Shown here piece after piece: positions 52,880 through 62,096 of a stretch of DNA of 64,000 bases. The stretch's first letter is position 1; every line of letters begins with the position of its first letter. The notes beneath the pieces were generated by a model. The model was given only the letters and a program-made list of their open reading frames with translations. It did not search any database and was not told the origin of the DNA. A program made the translations under genes and the position numbers. Origin of the DNA: Holophagae bacterium (GTDB taxonomy: Bacteria > Acidobacteriota > Holophagae > Acanthopleuribacterales > Acanthopleuribacteraceae); contig JAUIFE010000022.1 in NCBI GenBank assembly GCA_030429565.1, positions 1 to 64,000 on the forward strand. Direction: 5' to 3'.

Positions 52880-55800
52880 TTAGGGGTTGGTGACCAACGG
52901 CATAACCTGGAACAGGTAACCCGGCGTCACACCGACGCGGGTGCCGCGCAGGAACAAGACCGAGGCGTCCTGGCTACTGACCACGCGAACACGTACGGTG
53001 TCGGCGCTAATGTAGCTGTCGAACACGGCCAGTTGCTTGGCGAACGGCGCCAGCGTGGGATTAACCTCAAAGGTTTCAATCACCTGACCGGCGGCGTTGA
53101 GGGTTTGGACCTGGATCCGAGCGGATTCGGTGCCGCGATTGATCAGGGCCATGCCGTCAAAGACAACGTCCTGTTCGCCAGGCAACACTTCGAAGCTGCG
53201 ACCCATGACTTGGGATTCTGCGACGTGGGCGCTGGCGCCGACGCCTTGCGCAATGCGGTACGCGGCCGAAACAATGACGCTGTCGGCGGCGATCAGCGAA
53301 ATGTGCGAGGCCTCGCCACCCAACAAGCTACCCGCGTTAACGCGGCGTTGTTCGCCGGCACCCAACTCAACCGAAATCGCGCCAATCGCTTCGCCGTCAA
53401 CGGCGTAGGGCTGCAAGGTCACGGTTTGCGCGGTGCTGTCGGTGTTGAGCAAGTCCAGCATGGTGGTGAAACCACCGGTGGCGCTGGTCAGGTGGGGTAC
53501 CCAACGGTCACTGTCGGCATGATTGATGGCGGCGGTGCTGCAGCGGTAAACACGCACGGAATCGATGTACCAGCCGTCGTTGCCGACGCAGGTATCGGTG
53601 CCGAAATCGAAACGAATTTGAATCGAGGCCGGACCGGTGACCAAGCTGGTCAGATCAACCACCGAGGTGCCCCAGGTGCCGCCACGGTTCGTGCCGTCGT
53701 TGGTGCCGTGGAAGGCCTGCTGGTTGTTGAGCGGGTTGGAGTTGTTATTGGTTTCAAAAGGACCGGTGTAGGGGTTGTACAAAAAGGCATCGGGCGGAAT
53801 GTAGTTGAACTGACCACCGTCGACGCTGATTTTGAGGTTGCCACCGTCGTAGCCGCCTTCGGTTGAGAAATAGTGCTCGAAGGCCAACCGTAAATTGGCG
53901 GCATCGGTGATGTCAATCGCCGGGCTGGTCAGGAACAAGCGACCGGTTTCATCGTTAACACCCACGCTGCAGTTGGCACCAGTGGCGATGTCAGGCGCAA
54001 AGAAGGCTTTGCCGCTGCGACCGGCGGGCAGCGTCTCCACCACGGACCAATCGCGATCGGTGAAGGTGTCGAAGGTGTTTTCGTGGGCCAAAGTCCAACC
54101 GCTGACGTCGCCTTCGAAATCATCGGCGAACAGGGTGCGGCTGCTGCCTTCGGTGCAAAGCAGGGGTGCAGCGGCGATCAGGTTGTCGCCAAAGTTACAA
54201 GCGACGGGTTCGACGGCCATTTCGGTATAAGCAAGCGCGGCCAGCACGGTGGCGACGTCTTGTTCGGTAATCACCGTTTCGCCGGGTCCCGGCCAGTTGC
54301 CGGTGGTGCTCAGTTGGTTCAGCGGCACACCGACCAAATCGCGGGCGGACTGTTCCAAGGCGTTGGCGTTATCGCGATAGTCGGAGTCGGCCACCAGGTA
54401 TTGCGACAAAGCGCGCCAGAAGATGTGGGCCACCTTGGTCATGCCGAGCGCGGGAATGGTGACACCATTGACGACACCGCCGTCAACCAACAACGACGCG
54501 GCACGGTTACCAACACCAGAGTTGATGTGAACGCCGCCGTTATCGACATCGGCGGGACCGCACATGTACAGCGTGTCGGAAATGGTTTCGGGATCGCCAC
54601 CGGCGGAAGGCACCCACATATCGCGCAGGCCGCCACCGCCGCCGACATCTTCACCGACAACCCAGCGGGCGGTATCTTCAACCAGCGCTTGGGCGGCTTG
54701 CACGGAAAGCGTGAGGCCGCCGGCGAGGGATTCCTTGATGAAGTTACCGTTGGAAAGGCCGACGGAAACAACGGGAATGTTAATCGGGTTGCCGTCATCG
54801 TCACCGGACATGGTAACGGTGCCGTCGCCCTGAACATTAATAATGACGACGGCAATAGCGCCGGCATTTTGTGCGTTTAAGGCTTTTTCGACAAACAGGC
54901 ACTCACCGCGATCAATTAAGGCGATTTTGCCGTTTACATCAGCAGCGTTGGTGAAGGCCTGACAGCCTTGGCTCGGGTTAGCGGTGGCATCTTGGACCAG
55001 CACCACGTCACCGGACACGCCGGCCAAAGAAGGCGTGGGGCCGAAAGCGGCGGAACCGGCGGGAAAAACCCGGGTCTCACCACCGGTCAACGTAACCGAC
55101 ACCTCGGGACCGGGCTGAACAAACTCCGACAACGCGCCTTGGGTACGCAGGTCGTTGCCGCCGTTAATGTCGCGGCCGTTGAGCAAGTCAATCATCTCGC
55201 CGAACACGTCCGAGTAGGACTCATTCATGGCGCCGGATTGCCAGCGGTAAATCAGGTTACTGGTGCCTTCCACATAACCGTGGGTGAATTCGTGGCCAAT
55301 GACGTCGTCAGCAGCGAAGCCTTCGCAGAAAGCAGCAAAACCGCTGCCCCAAAAGGCGTTGGGACAATTGCCGTTGGCGGGCTTATAGAGCGAACGCATG
55401 GGGCTGTCCTGACCATCCCAAGCCAAGAAGGCACCGTTGGTCATGCTGGCAAAAAAGTTATAGGATTCGGCGGAAGTGGTAATCAACTCGTTAACGGCGG
55501 CGGCGTCTTCGCCCGCGAAAGGCACGGCGTCGCCTTCTTGCCACACCAGACCACCGCTGTTGACGTTGACCTGATAAACCTCGCGGGTGATGCCGTGGGT
55601 TTCAGCGATACGGTCGGCCACGCCGCCTTTGGTTGCTTCGATAAAGACGGATTCAACGGTGATGGGACCGCGCTGCATGGGCACACGCCATGCCAGCACA
55701 ATGCGGCCGGCGTAAGGCGCGGCGCGGCCGGTGTCATGCACCACCAGTTCAGGCGTGGCCATGGTCAGGTCGGCGGCGTCCAGTTCAGGGAAACGAGACA

Positions 55801-56329
55801 CAACATCGGCCAAGGCGCGCGCGGCGGCTTGGTCGGCGGTTACGCGCGGTGTATGGGGCACGTCTTCCAACGGCAACAAGTTGCCCTGGACGCGTAACAG
55901 GCGGCCGTAGTTGTCGCTGAAAAAATGCAGTTGCGAGGCGTAAACGGGCACGCCTTCGTGCTCTTGACGGTAGCTCAAGCGGGTGAAGCCCAAAGCGTCA
56001 CTTTGCTCGACGTCTTGCTGCAAGTCGCGATAGTCGGCATGGGCGCCCAAGAGCAAGGCGTATTCGTCGAGAAAAGCCTTGGCAAGTTGCGCGGGTTCAA
56101 TACCGGCGCCGTGTTTTTCGACCAAGCCGGTGCCGTTGACGAGGTTTTGCAAAGCGATGGTGCGCAGTGTCCCGCGATGTTCATCGTAGCGAACATGCGC
56201 CACGGCGCTTTGTGAAGAAGTGAGTTTTTGACGTAAGACGAGACGGTGGGACGGGATGTCCGCCGCAACGAGCGGAAGTGAGGCGACAACAAGGATCGCA
56301 ATAATCCCCAACCGGAGGAAGTTTCCCAT
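52880..56329 (-). CDS. Secreted M4 metalloprotease with PA insert and C-terminal beta domains
   Basis: 1149 residues. Signal peptide (to VAA~23), FTP-type propeptide (~40-250), thermolysin catalytic domain with H346-E-F-T-H350 (VIGHEFTHGY) and Glu370 (GAMNESYSD). A protease-associated (PA) domain is inserted within the catalytic region (~440-560: GKIALIDRGECLFVEKALNAQ, GAIAVVIINVQGDG), then HINSGVGNRAASLLVDGG, the second part of the M4 fold. After ~720 comes an immune-inhibitor-A/MAM-like jelly roll (LFADDFEGDVSGWTLAHEN, IRFDFGTDTCVGNDGWYIDSVRVYRC) and two beta domains of unknown type to the end. Likely digests extracellular protein; the PA insert may restrict substrate access. Monocistronic. 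Confidence 0.9.
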   Translation of the reverse strand: MGNFLRLGIIAILVVASLPLVAADIPSHRLVLRQKLTSSQSAVAHVRYDEHRGTLRTIALQNLVNGTGLVEKHGAGIEPAQLAKAFLDEYALLLGAHADYRDLQQDVEQSDALGFTRLSYRQEHEGVPVYASQLHFFSDNYGRLLRVQGNLLPLEDVPHTPRVTADQAAARALADVVSRFPELDAADLTMATPELVVHDTGRAAPYAGRIVLAWRVPMQRGPITVESVFIEATKGGVADRIAETHGITREVYQVNVNSGGLVWQEGDAVPFAGEDAAAVNELITTSAESYNFFASMTNGAFLAWDGQDSPMRSLYKPANGNCPNAFWGSGFAAFCEGFAADDVIGHEFTHGYVEGTSNLIYRWQSGAMNESYSDVFGEMIDLLNGRDINGGNDLRTQGALSEFVQPGPEVSVTLTGGETRVFPAGSAAFGPTPSLAGVSGDVVLVQDATANPSQGCQAFTNAADVNGKIALIDRGECLFVEKALNAQNAGAIAVVIINVQGDGTVTMSGDDDGNPINIPVVSVGLSNGNFIKESLAGGLTLSVQAAQALVEDTARWVVGEDVGGGGGLRDMWVPSAGGDPETISDTLYMCGPADVDNGGVHINSGVGNRAASLLVDGGVVNGVTIPALGMTKVAHIFWRALSQYLVADSDYRDNANALEQSARDLVGVPLNQLSTTGNWPGPGETVITEQDVATVLAALAYTEMAVEPVACNFGDNLIAAAPLLCTEGSSRTLFADDFEGDVSGWTLAHENTFDTFTDRDWSVVETLPAGRSGKAFFAPDIATGANCSVGVNDETGRLFLTSPAIDITDAANLRLAFEHYFSTEGGYDGGNLKISVDGGQFNYIPPDAFLYNPYTGPFETNNNSNPLNNQQAFHGTNDGTNRGGTWGTSVVDLTSLVTGPASIQIRFDFGTDTCVGNDGWYIDSVRVYRCSTAAINHADSDRWVPHLTSATGGFTTMLDLLNTDSTAQTVTLQPYAVDGEAIGAISVELGAGEQRRVNAGSLLGGEASHISLIAADSVIVSAAYRIAQGVGASAHVAESQVMGRSFEVLPGEQDVVFDGMALINRGTESARIQVQTLNAAGQVIETFEVNPTLAPFAKQLAVFDSYISADTVRVRVVSSQDASVLFLRGTRVGVTPGYLFQVMPLVTNP

Positions 56330-56760
56330 GCAATGCTCCTAGGTAAAAGTCAGCGTGTTTGGGCTGAAAAAGGTGTGTAAAAGCGGGTACCGATACCAGA
56401 CTGCAAGCAAAGTCCATTCCGATCGACACCAATGGCGCGATAAACGTGGTCACGCCTGAAATCAAAAGAAATATGAAAACCCAAGCACGTTCATTAAGTC
56501 CGTTGTCACGGATGGTAGATACGCAGGTGACGAGGTTTATTTAAACAAATTCTTAACAGAATGAATACGGAACAAATACACAAGCACGTGGAAACCGGCA
56601 TGGTGCGCCAAACGGCGGCGTGCACGCGGACCACATGCGCACGGAATGGGTTACAATGAGGCGCCCGGCCGCACAGCGCCGATCTCGGGATAAGCCGTCC
56701 CAGCACAAAGGCTTCAGTCTAAACTGGCGATCTAATCCGGTCAGCCAAGGAGTAAATCAG
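56330..56760. other. Divergent promoter region, no gene
   Basis: Separates the minus-strand protease gene from plus-strand bolA. No supported ORF; the frame open upstream of bolA lacks a start signal. Confidence 0.45.
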
Positions 56761-57015
56761 GTGACAGCACTTAAAGAAACCGTTCTCAAGCGCCTCCAAG
56801 AAGCGTTTCCCGACGCCAAAATGGAATTGATCGATACCACCGGCACAAACGACCACTGGCATTTGGAAATCGCCAGCGACGCCTTCAAGGGTCTGACCCG
56901 CGTGAAGCAACACCAAGCGGTTTACAAACCGCTGCGCGATTTAATCGACAGCAATCAGGTACACGCCTTAAAACTCGCTACTTACCCTTTAGACAAGTGG
57001 CCCCACGACGCCTAG
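56761..57015 (+). CDS. bolA: BolA-family protein
   Basis: 84 residues from GTG 56761 (AGGAG 8 bases upstream; upstream in-frame ATG codons have no ribosome-binding site). Class II KH-like BolA fold: LKRLQEAFPDAKMELID, HWHLEIASDAFKGLTRVKQHQAVYKPL (the conserved F.G.s.v.rHr.vy..L) and VHALKLATYPLDKW. BolA proteins bind [2Fe-2S] with a monothiol glutaredoxin and assist Fe-S traffic or act in stress morphology. The short form resembles YrbA/IbaG-type. The gene converges with aroDE, 8 bases apart. Confidence 0.92.
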   Translation: MTALKETVLKRLQEAFPDAKMELIDTTGTNDHWHLEIASDAFKGLTRVKQHQAVYKPLRDLIDSNQVHALKLATYPLDKWPHDA

Positions 57016-57023
57016 CGCAACGC

Positions 57024-58439
57024 TCAGTCGGCGCCGCTTTCGGCGCTTAACGCCTCGCGGAAAAGGCGGTTTTGATGTGCCGCCTGCTTCTCAAACAAAA
57101 CGTGACCGTCCACGACACGCACACCGGCGGCGGCGGCTTTTTGCATCAGCCGTGTTTCGGCCGGGTTATAGATGGTTTCAATAAGCAAACCGACGCCGTT
57201 AGGGATCACTTCCAAGGGACTGGCGTCCTGATGGGGGGACATCCCTACCGAGGTCGCCTGCACCAAGGCAAAAGCGCCCTCGCGATGACGTTCCGCCCAA
57301 GGCACGGCGGTCACACCGTCGGGTAAGTCGTGCAACTTGGCGACGGAACGGTTGGTCACTTCAACCGGCCGGCCCAGCTTGCGACAAGCCAAGACAACCG
57401 CTTTGCCCAAACCGCCGTACCCAATCACACGTACCACCGCGTCGGCGGGCACGTCTCGGGCAAGGATGTCCTGCATGGCCAGGTAATCCGTATTGGCCGC
57501 ACGCCAGCCGGAGCCGTCGCGGAGCAAGGTGTTCACCGCGCCCAAGGACCCGGCCTCCGGGTGCAGGTAGCCGTCGGCCAAACGAGCCGCCGCTTCTTTA
57601 AGCGGCTTGGTCACGGCCGCCCCCAACAGTTCGGGAAAGGTGGCCAGCAGTTGCTGTAACTCGCCGTCGTTTTCTCCCGGCAACGGAACAAATAAGGCTT
57701 CGTCGTTAATCGCGCGCAAGGCGGGCGTGTGGTAACGCGGCGAACGCGAGTGGGCGATGGGGCGCCCCAAAACGGCAAAAGCCTGGAAATGGCCGGCACG
57801 ATCACCGAACAAACCGCGCATGGTTTCAATGCCGATCTGGCCAGGCGCCACCGCTGCTTTTTCATTTTTGGCGACGAAGGTAAAAGGTGCGCCGTAACGC
57901 AGGGCCAACACACGCGAGGCATAAAAATCGCCCCCCATGTAGAAGTGAACCAGAGGGCGCTCGCCGGCGAGTGCATACAGGTGTCGCTGCCCGGCGAAAT
58001 CGGCACCACTACCGCCGGTGCCGATGATTTTAATGATGTCGGCCTTGGTCGCCAAGGCTTGCTTTAAAAAGGGTTCGAGGTCAACGCCGGCCTCGAGGCT
58101 GTGATGAGACAGCACCACTTTTTTGCCGGCCTCCTGAACCACACGAATCTTTTCAGCCAAATTATTTTCGTCGAGTTCGAGGTCAATCCAATCAAAGTCA
58201 GCGGCCAAACAGGCCCAACGCTGTTGCAAGCCCACACCGTCGCGGTCGGCGGCGGCACCGCGCCCAAAATGGTGGCGGCTGCGAAAGGTGGCGAGCAGCG
58301 GGCCGGCGGTGGCGGCACGCAAGGCCTCAGCGTCGACGTCCTCTTCAAAAAAGTCGAGACGCACTTCAACCGCAAGCGCGGTGTCGTGTCGGGCGGGCGC
58401 AAAGGGCAAATCGGCGGCGGTCAGCGAAACACACAACAT
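57024..58439 (-). CDS. aroDE: Bifunctional 3-dehydroquinate dehydratase / shikimate dehydrogenase
   Basis: 471 residues from ATG 58439 (GAGGT 5 bases upstream). The N-terminal ~215 residues are a type I dehydroquinase: substrate Arg/Glu region (EVRLDFFEED), general-base His in VVLSHHSLEAG and Schiff-base Lys in DIIKIIGTG. The C-terminal ~250 are AroE: AVLGRPIAHSRSPRYHTPALRA (substrate-binding SxS-xxxH), LGAAVTKPLKEAA (catalytic Lys), GAVNTLLRDG..AANTD and NADP-site VIGYGGLGKAVVLACR. Catalyses steps three and four of the shikimate pathway. The fusion order AroD-AroE is as in plants, chlamydiae and some Acidobacteria. Cytoplasmic, apparently alone. Confidence 0.93.
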   Translation of the reverse strand: MLCVSLTAADLPFAPARHDTALAVEVRLDFFEEDVDAEALRAATAGPLLATFRSRHHFGRGAAADRDGVGLQQRWACLAADFDWIDLELDENNLAEKIRVVQEAGKKVVLSHHSLEAGVDLEPFLKQALATKADIIKIIGTGGSGADFAGQRHLYALAGERPLVHFYMGGDFYASRVLALRYGAPFTFVAKNEKAAVAPGQIGIETMRGLFGDRAGHFQAFAVLGRPIAHSRSPRYHTPALRAINDEALFVPLPGENDGELQQLLATFPELLGAAVTKPLKEAAARLADGYLHPEAGSLGAVNTLLRDGSGWRAANTDYLAMQDILARDVPADAVVRVIGYGGLGKAVVLACRKLGRPVEVTNRSVAKLHDLPDGVTAVPWAERHREGAFALVQATSVGMSPHQDASPLEVIPNGVGLLIETIYNPAETRLMQKAAAAGVRVVDGHVLFEKQAAHQNRLFREALSAESGAD

Positions 58440-58500
58440 GATCGACCTCAAAAAAAACCGTCACACAACGGAAGAGGGCGACGGGTCGGCGTATTTATGG

Positions 58501-58527
58501 AAAAACCCGGCGCAAAGCCGGGTTTTT
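58501..58527. terminator. Terminator of the sdh operon
   Basis: Symmetric AAAAACCCGGC-GCAAA-GCCGGGTTTTT lies 33 bases after the sdhB stop, and could also stop transcription entering from the other side. Confidence 0.9.
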
Positions 58528-58560
58528 CGCGGTTGAGTGAACGATGTGGAACGGGGCGCG

Positions 58561-59316
58561 TTAGCCTAAGACGAAGTTGGAACGCAGCCATTCGCGGTTG
58601 AGGCGGGCGATGTTGGCCAGGCTGATTTCCTTGGGACATTCGGCTTCGCAAGCACCGGTGTTGGTGCAGTTACCAAAACCTTCGGCATCCATTTTTTCGA
58701 CCATGTTGCGCACGCGAGCGGCGCGTTCAACGCGGCCTTGCGGCAACAGCGCAAACTGCGACACCTTAGCCGAAACGAACAGCATGGCTGAAGCGTTTTT
58801 GCAGGCGGCAACGCAGGCACCGCAACCGATGCAGGTCGCCGCGTCCATCGCCTCATCGGCATCCGGTTTGGGGATGGGAATGGCGTTGGCGTCCGGCGCG
58901 GAACCGGTTTTAGCGGAAACGTAACCACCGGCGGCGATGATACGGTCAAAAGCGGAACGGTCGACGACCAGGTCTTTAATGACCGGGAAGGGACGCGCAC
59001 GCCAAGGTTCGATGACGATGGTGTCACCGTCTTGGAAGCTGCGCATGTGGAGCTGGCAAGCGGTGGTGCCGCGTTCCGGGCCGTGGGGTTGCCCGTTGAT
59101 GAACATGCTGCACGCGCCACAGATGCCTTCGCGACAATCGTGGTCAAAGGCAACCGGCTCCTCACCCTTACTTTCCAACTGGTTGTTAAGCAAGTCCATC
59201 ATCTCGAGGAATGAGGAATCGGTTGAAACGTCGCTGAGTTGGTAATCGACGAATTTGCCTTCGCCGTTGGCGCCCTTTTGACGCCAGACCCGTAAGGTAA
59301 GATTCAAGCTACTCAC
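58561..59316 (-). CDS. sdhB: Succinate dehydrogenase iron-sulfur subunit
   Basis: 251 residues. [2Fe-2S] domain Cys in HDCREGICGACSMFINGQ plus a later Cys (TTACQLH); [4Fe-4S]/[3Fe-4S] domain with CIGCGACVAACKNAS and CTNTGACEAECPKE. The form (long central loop, PHGPERGTTAC) is that of the SdhB partnered with single di-haem cytochrome b subunits, as in Bacteroidota and Acidobacteriota. Passes electrons from the flavoprotein to quinone. Its start overlaps the sdhA stop by 4 bases. Confidence 0.95.
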   Translation of the reverse strand: MSSLNLTLRVWRQKGANGEGKFVDYQLSDVSTDSSFLEMMDLLNNQLESKGEEPVAFDHDCREGICGACSMFINGQPHGPERGTTACQLHMRSFQDGDTIVIEPWRARPFPVIKDLVVDRSAFDRIIAAGGYVSAKTGSAPDANAIPIPKPDADEAMDAATCIGCGACVAACKNASAMLFVSAKVSQFALLPQGRVERAARVRNMVEKMDAEGFGNCTNTGACEAECPKEISLANIARLNREWLRSNFVLG

Positions 59317-61235
59317 TTATAACTCCTCTGCGTCAACTTCACATATTTGAACTCAAGTGCTTCTTTGTGGCGGGTTGGTTCATTGTCGTCGCCCTTGTAT
59401 TCCCAGGCGGCGGCGTGGGTGAAGTTTTCATCATCGCGACGGGCTTCGTTTTCCTCGGTTTGGTGTTCCTCGCGGAAGTGACCCCCGCAGGATTCCTCGC
59501 GGGTCAAGGCGTCGCGGCACATGAGCTCGCCAAACTCGAGGAAGTCGGCAACACGGCCGGCGCGCTCAAGCACTTGGTTGAACTCGCCGGGGGTACCGGT
59601 AACCGACACGTCGTTCCAAAACTCCTCGCGCAGTTTGGGAATGGTGTCGATGGCTTTTTTGAGGCCTTCGGCGTTGCGCGACATACCGCAGTTGTCCCAC
59701 ATGATGCGGCCGAGCTTTTTGTGAAAATCGTCGACCGTTTGGGAACCGTTGATGTTCAACATTTTGTTGATGCGCGCGGTTGCTTCTTGCTCGCTGGTTT
59801 TAAAAGCGCTGCCATTGGGGTTGATCGCCATGTCGTTTTCACGCGCAAGACCATCCAAGTAGGGCCCGATGGTGTAGGGAATCACGAAGTAACCGTCGGC
59901 CAGACCTTGCATCAGCGCGGAGGCGCCGAGTCGGTTGGCACCGTGATCGGAGAAGTTGGCTTCGCCCAACACAAACAAACCGGGGATGGTTGACTGCAAG
60001 TTGTAGTCAACCCACAGACCGCCCATGGTGTAGTGCGGTGCCGGGAAGATGCGCATCGGCGTGCTGTAGGGGTCTTCACCGGTGATTTTGGCGTACATGT
60101 GGAACAGGTTACCGTAACGCGCTTCAATCGCGGCGCGACTGTCGCGTTTGATGGCGTCGGCAAAGTCCAAATAAACAGCCAAGCCGGACGCGCCGACACC
60201 GCGGCCTTCGTCGCAGGCGGCTTTGGCGGCACGAGAGGCCACGTCACGCGGGACCAAGTTCCCGAAACTGGGGTAACGGCGTTCCAGGTAGTAATCGCGT
60301 TCGCTTTCGGGAATGCTGCTTGGGTGGCGTTGATCGCCGATTTCCTTGGGCACCCAAACCCGGCCGTCGTTGCGCAGTGATTCGGACATCAAGGTCAACT
60401 TAGACTGGTGCTCACCGGCCACCGGAATACAGGTGGGGTGAATCTGGGTGTAACAGGGGTTGGCGAAATAAGCACCGCGCTTGTAGGCGCGGTAAGCAGC
60501 GGTGACGTTACAGGCCATGGCGTTGGTGGACAAGAAAAACACGTTGCTGTAGCCACCGGTGGCCAAACAAACGGCATGGCCGGCATGGGATTCAATCTTG
60601 CCGGTAACGACGTTGCGGGTCACGATGCCGCGCGCTTTGCCGTCTTCGACAACCACGTCGAGCATTTCGGTCCGTGGGTACAACTCAACCCGGCCTTCGT
60701 GCACCTGGCGCATCAACGCGCTGTAGGCACCCAACAACAACTGTTGCCCGGTTTGGCCTTTGGCGTAAAAGGTCCGCGACACCTGGGCGCCGCCGAAAGA
60801 GCGGTTGGCCAACATGCCGGAGTACTCACGCGCAAAGGGAACACCCTGCGCAACGCACTGGTCGATAATGTTGTTACTTACCTGCGCCAAGCGGTAAACG
60901 TTGGCTTCGCGGGCGCGGTAATCGCCACCTTTAACGGTATCGTAAAACAGACGGTGAACGGAGTCACCGTCGTTGGGGTAGTTCTTGGCGGCGTTCACGC
61001 CACCCTGGGCCGCGATACTGTGCGCGCGGCGCGGACTGTCCTGAATGCAAAACGACTTAACGTGGTAACCCAACTCGGCAAGGGTGGCGGCGGCGGAAGC
61101 ACCGGCCAAACCGGTACCAACCACAATCACAGTGTACTTGCGCTTGTTGGCGGGGTTCACCAGCTTGAGGTTAAAGCGGTGTTCGTCCCAGGATTTTTCA
61201 ATGGCACCCTGCGGTGCTTTTGAATCGAGAACCAT
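59313..61235 (-). CDS. sdhA: Succinate dehydrogenase flavoprotein subunit
   Basis: 640 residues. FAD-binding IVVGTGLAGASAAATLAELG; covalent-FAD His in PRRAHSIAAQGGVNAAKNY; substrate region HPTCIPVAGEHQSKLTLMSESLRNDGRVW; GGLWVDYNLQSTIPGLFVLGEAN with GANRLGASALMQGLADG; C-terminal REEHQTEENEARRD and HKEALEFKYVKLTQRSYK. Oxidises succinate to fumarate at the inner membrane's cytoplasmic face. It is 1 base after the sdhC stop. Length and tail match the Bacteroidota/Acidobacteriota-type enzyme. Confidence 0.96.
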   Translation of the reverse strand: MVLDSKAPQGAIEKSWDEHRFNLKLVNPANKRKYTVIVVGTGLAGASAAATLAELGYHVKSFCIQDSPRRAHSIAAQGGVNAAKNYPNDGDSVHRLFYDTVKGGDYRAREANVYRLAQVSNNIIDQCVAQGVPFAREYSGMLANRSFGGAQVSRTFYAKGQTGQQLLLGAYSALMRQVHEGRVELYPRTEMLDVVVEDGKARGIVTRNVVTGKIESHAGHAVCLATGGYSNVFFLSTNAMACNVTAAYRAYKRGAYFANPCYTQIHPTCIPVAGEHQSKLTLMSESLRNDGRVWVPKEIGDQRHPSSIPESERDYYLERRYPSFGNLVPRDVASRAAKAACDEGRGVGASGLAVYLDFADAIKRDSRAAIEARYGNLFHMYAKITGEDPYSTPMRIFPAPHYTMGGLWVDYNLQSTIPGLFVLGEANFSDHGANRLGASALMQGLADGYFVIPYTIGPYLDGLARENDMAINPNGSAFKTSEQEATARINKMLNINGSQTVDDFHKKLGRIMWDNCGMSRNAEGLKKAIDTIPKLREEFWNDVSVTGTPGEFNQVLERAGRVADFLEFGELMCRDALTREESCGGHFREEHQTEENEARRDDENFTHAAAWEYKGDDNEPTRHKEALEFKYVKLTQRSYK

Positions 61236-61236
61236 G

Positions 61237-61878
61237 TTACAGACCTCCCTTGATCATCAAGTAGATCGGAATGGCGGAAAAACCCAGCCATAAACCGACC
61301 GCGGCTAGCAGGGTAAGCACTTTAATCAGCGGGGTGTACGACGCATGACGCAAACCCAGCGACTGGAAAAATGACTGGAGGCCGTGACTGAGGTGGTACC
61401 CGATCAACGCGAGGAAACCCAGATACATTAAGCCATGCAGTGGTTGAGCGAGTGTGTTGGCGACAAGCCCGTACAGGCCGTAAGGGCCGGACTTGTCGGC
61501 AAAGGTAAAGTCGGCAAGGTGAATCCCCACGTAGAAGATCACCAAAATGCCGGTAATAATCATGCTGCGCGCGGCATAGGAAGCGCCCGACGCATCTTTG
61601 TATTCGTAATCATTGCCGCGTGCGCGGCTGTTTTCCCAGGTCAAACGGAACGCCAAGGCGACGTGCACGACAAAAATCCCCAACAATCCCAAACGAGCCG
61701 GCCACAGCCAAGGTTGCTTTGCGAGAAATTCGGCATAACCGTTAAAAGCCTCGGCGCCGGCGAAAATCAGCAAGTTGCCGGCGAGGTGAGCGACCAGCCA
61801 TCCGGTCATGGCGACGCCCGTAAAAGCCATCAGCAGTTTTTTACCGATGGACGAATTCACCAAATTAATAAGCCATCT
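61237..61878 (-). CDS. sdhC: Succinate dehydrogenase cytochrome b subunit
   Basis: 213 residues from ATG 61878 (CAGGAG 7 bases upstream; an in-frame ATG ten codons earlier has no such site). Five transmembrane helices with candidate haem-ligand His in WLVAHLAGNL, FVVHVALAFRL, VGIHLADFTF and IGYHLSHGLQSFFQSLG. It is the single-subunit di-haem b558 type anchoring SdhAB and reducing quinone; no sdhD gene is present, as expected for this type. First gene of sdhCAB. Confidence 0.93.
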   Translation of the reverse strand, partial: RWLINLVNSSIGKKLLMAFTGVAMTGWLVAHLAGNLLIFAGAEAFNGYAEFLAKQPWLWPARLGLLGIFVVHVALAFRLTWENSRARGNDYEYKDASGASYAARSMIITGILVIFYVGIHLADFTFADKSGPYGLYGLVANTLAQPLHGLMYLGFLALIGYHLSHGLQSFFQSLGLRHASYTPLIKVLTLLAAVGLWLGFSAIPIYLMIKGGL

Positions 61879-62069
61879 CATCAAAATTCTCCTGTTCCTG
61901 TGCGTCAAACGCCAGTTGAACCTACGTGAAGCCTAATGCAACTTGGAGGTAGACTCAAATATAAATCCATGAGAGCGCGCGGACCGAAGCGACGCGAAGG
62001 ATCTCGATAAAACCCACCCAACACGGGTTTTCCCGGACAAGCGACGTCGGTCGCGACCAAACAAACAAG

Positions 62070-62091
62070 AGGGCGACACCTTGGCCGCCCT
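62070..62091 (-). terminator. Hairpin after the MglA-like gene
   Basis: Minus strand AGGGCGG...CGCCCT followed by CTTGTTTGTTT lies 6 bases after the stop at 62097. The stem is short and imperfect. Confidence 0.45.
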
Positions 62092-62096
62092 ATCGA

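Noticed and set aside
52775..53866. 363-codon plus-strand ORF
   Set aside because: It is antisense to the M4 protease gene and consists of low-complexity Gly/Val-rich shadow coding; the minus-strand frame has clear domains.
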